Positions 62,229 to 64,000 of a DNA stretch of 64,000 nucleotides are shown piece after piece. A program made the translations under genes and the position numbers. The DNA lies in contig JANPCX010000021.1 of the NCBI GenBank assembly GCA_031431125.1, forward strand, positions 62,001 through 126,000. Reading direction: 5' to 3'. This DNA comes from JANPCX01 sp031431125 (GTDB lineage: Bacteria > Pseudomonadota > Gammaproteobacteria > Burkholderiales > Burkholderiaceae_C). Position 1 is the first letter of the stretch. The number at the start of each line of letters is the position of its first letter. The notes below the pieces were generated by a model. The model did no database searches. It was not told where the DNA came from and saw only the letters and a list, made by a program, of their open reading frames with translations.

Positions 62229-63110
62229 ATGACACCGATTACTGGAAGTACTGTGGCCTTGGTCACGCCCATGTTGGAAGACGGCAGCATCGACTTCGAT
62301 GGTCTGCGCCAACTCGTCGACTGGCACGTCACAGAAGGCACGGACTGCATTGGCGTCGTCGGCACCACCGGCGAGTCCCCCACAGTCGATGTCGAAGAAC
62401 ACCGCGAGATCATTCGCGTGGCGGTCGAGCATGCCAAAGGGCGTGTGCCCATCATGGCAGGCACCGGTGCCAACTCAACGCGCGAGGCGATTGAGCTTTC
62501 ACAGTTCGCCAAAAAAGTCGGCGCCACCTGCAGTTTGTCTGTCGTTCCCTACTACAACAAACCATCGCAAGAAGGCATCTACCAGCACTTCAAGGCCATT
62601 GCCGAAGCGGTGGACATTCCCATGGTGCTTTACAACGTGCCAGGCCGCACGGTCGCCGACATGTCGGTGGAAACAACGCTTCGGCTCGCCCAAGTGCCTG
62701 GCATCGTCGGCATCAAAGAGGCCAGCGGCAACATTGAACGCGCTTGCTCGCTGATCAAGCACGCACCTAAAGGATTCTCGGTTTACTCGGGTGACGACCC
62801 GACCGCAGTGGCTTTGATGCTGCTCGGTGGTCACGGCAATGTCAGCGTCACCGCCAACGTCGCACCGCGTTTGATGCACGAGCTGTGTGTGGCCGCCATG
62901 GAAGGCCGTGTTCGCGAAGCCACGGCCCTGCACTTCAAGCTGTTGCCGCTGCACAAACAACTGTTTGTGGAACCCAGCCCTGCGCCGACAAAATGGGCCT
63001 TGTCTCGAATGGGCCGCTGCCGCAATGTGCTGCGCCTGCCCATCACACCGCTGTCGACCGCTGGACAGACTGTCGTGGACCAGGCACTTCGCGACGCTGG
63101 CGTGCTTTGA
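62229..63110 (+). CDS. dapA: 4-hydroxy-tetrahydrodipicolinate synthase
   Basis: Condenses pyruvate with aspartate semialdehyde in lysine and diaminopimelate synthesis; the substrate comes from Asd encoded at 35 kb. The Schiff-base lysine is Lys163 in IVGIKEASGN, with Tyr135 in VLYNVPGR and GTTGESPT at residue 46. It is 293 residues, full length. It is followed by bamC, the classical dapA-bamC pair. Confidence 0.98.
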   Translation: MTPITGSTVALVTPMLEDGSIDFDGLRQLVDWHVTEGTDCIGVVGTTGESPTVDVEEHREIIRVAVEHAKGRVPIMAGTGANSTREAIELSQFAKKVGATCSLSVVPYYNKPSQEGIYQHFKAIAEAVDIPMVLYNVPGRTVADMSVETTLRLAQVPGIVGIKEASGNIERACSLIKHAPKGFSVYSGDDPTAVALMLLGGHGNVSVTANVAPRLMHELCVAAMEGRVREATALHFKLLPLHKQLFVEPSPAPTKWALSRMGRCRNVLRLPITPLSTAGQTVVDQALRDAGVL

Positions 63111-63193
63111 TTCGCAAACCGCCCCACCACAACGACCTTCCGCGCATTCCTCGTGCGTCGGCCTTTTTCTCCCTCCCTTTGGAGACACGCTCT

Positions 63194-64000
63194 GTGATTC
63201 TTTCAACCCGGTCCAAAAAACACACAGGCCGCGATGTGCGCGCCAAGTTATTGCCCATCGCAGCCGCATTGGCTGTGGCAAGCCAATTGATGGGATGTTC
63301 CACCATCGAGAACTTGGTAGGCGGCGACAAGGTCGATTACAAAACAAGCGGAGGGAAAAAGAGTGCAGGCTTAGAGATTCCACCTGACCTCACACAACTG
63401 GCCCGCGACCCACGCTACCAACCATCATCTGGCGCCGTCAGCGCGAATGCGTTTCAAGCCCCCGCCGCTGTGGCGCAACCCAGCAGCAATGTCGTGGCCA
63501 CAGTGAATGTGGGCGCAGGCACCACCGCCTCGCCTGCCATGGCTGTTACTGACATGCGGATTGAGCGATCGGGCAACCAGCGCTGGCTGAGCACCCCTTT
63601 GCCAGCAGAAAAATTGTGGCCGCAGTTGCAAACTTTTTGGGCTGAGCGTGGTTTCGTATTGATCACAGACCAAGCCGAATTTGGTGTGATGGAAACCGAA
63701 TGGGCTGAGAACCGTGCCAAGTTGCCGCAAGACGTCATTCGTCAAACCATAGGACGGGTTTTTGATTCGCTCTACTCCACCGGAGAGCGTGACAAATTCA
63801 GAACCCGCGTTGAACGCACGCCCACAGGCACAGAGGTTTTTATCAGCCACCGTGGTTTGGTCGAGGTTTTCAGCAATACACAAAAGGACAGCACGATTTG
63901 GCAGCCTCGGCCAGCCGATCCCCAGCTTGAGGCCGAATTCTTGCAACGCCTGATGGTCAAACTGGGTGCTAAAGAGGAACAGGCCAAAGTGGCGGTGACC
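63194..64000 (+). CDS. bamC: outer membrane assembly lipoprotein BamC, cut off by the window end
   Basis: BamC is part of the BAM complex that folds outer-membrane proteins. The GTG start at 63194 has GGAG nine bases upstream. The N-terminus has a signal with lipobox LMGC followed by LEIPPDLTQLARDPRYQ, the conserved BamD-binding region, then an Ala/Val-rich linker and the first helix-grip domain (QRWLSTPLPAEKLWPQLQTF onward, FVLITDQAEFGVMETEW). The frame is open to the last base, so the end lies beyond the window. Confidence 0.93.
   Translation, partial: MILSTRSKKHTGRDVRAKLLPIAAALAVASQLMGCSTIENLVGGDKVDYKTSGGKKSAGLEIPPDLTQLARDPRYQPSSGAVSANAFQAPAAVAQPSSNVVATVNVGAGTTASPAMAVTDMRIERSGNQRWLSTPLPAEKLWPQLQTFWAERGFVLITDQAEFGVMETEWAENRAKLPQDVIRQTIGRVFDSLYSTGERDKFRTRVERTPTGTEVFISHRGLVEVFSNTQKDSTIWQPRPADPQLEAEFLQRLMVKLGAKEEQAKVAVT

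Overview
The window is high-GC bacterial DNA whose gene content and order point to a betaproteobacterium of the order Burkholderiales, most likely family Comamonadaceae. The evidence is the run leuC-leuD-leuB-asd-fimV-truA-trpF-trpB-trpA-accD-folC-SPOR-cvpA-purF-metZ-gltX, the ratA-rnfH / smpB / guaB-guaA neighbourhood, dapA-bamC, and a PEP-CTERM protein. Genus cannot be fixed from the sequence alone. Almost all of it is core chromosome; no prophage, plasmid backbone, CRISPR array or rRNA operon was seen.

Layout. 1-9.4 kb: gamma-glutamyltransferase, a GMC oxidoreductase, a DUF3047 lipoprotein, rluA, a 2OG-Fe(II) oxygenase, a small S4 RNA-binding protein, a cold-shock protein, a sugar-phosphate mutarotase, and a tight yaeQ / acetyltransferase / exonuclease group. 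9.4-14 kb: a transmembrane Ser/Thr kinase and a hybrid histidine kinase. 14.2-20.3 kb: ppnP, miaA, and an AttEFGH-like export locus (ABC ATPase, an inserted small low-GC ORF, FtsX-type permease, lipocalin-like AttH protein). 20.5-41.2 kb, minus strand: a very long co-directional block from a LysR regulator through leucine, aspartate-semialdehyde, FimV, tryptophan, fatty-acid, folate, purine and methionine genes to gltX and three tRNAs (Ala, Glu, Asp). 41.2-43 kb: an accessory gap with a perfect 28-bp palindrome and an orphan PEP-CTERM gene under a sigma54-like promoter. 43-50.4 kb: guaA, an MFS pump and guaB, with a full group II intron (reverse transcriptase, maturase, HNH) inserted between the guaB promoter and its ribosome binding site. 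50.5-64 kb: DUF4124, rnfH-ratA, smpB, a PLP lyase, rimO, parC and parE, an MFS carrier, dapA and the start of bamC.

How it fits together. The long minus-strand block joins leucine, tryptophan, purine, folate, methionine and fatty-acid synthesis to translation (truA, gltX, tRNAs), with many 4-bp stop/start overlaps that imply translational coupling. GuaB and GuaA are consecutive steps of GMP synthesis, but the pump gene sits between them and an intron splits their leader. Non-coding structure provides most of the novelty: a 238-bp foldback element that supplies the stop codons of two convergent genes, the intron and its position at the guaB transcription start, an isolated perfect palindrome, and a pair of dRS3-like repeats.
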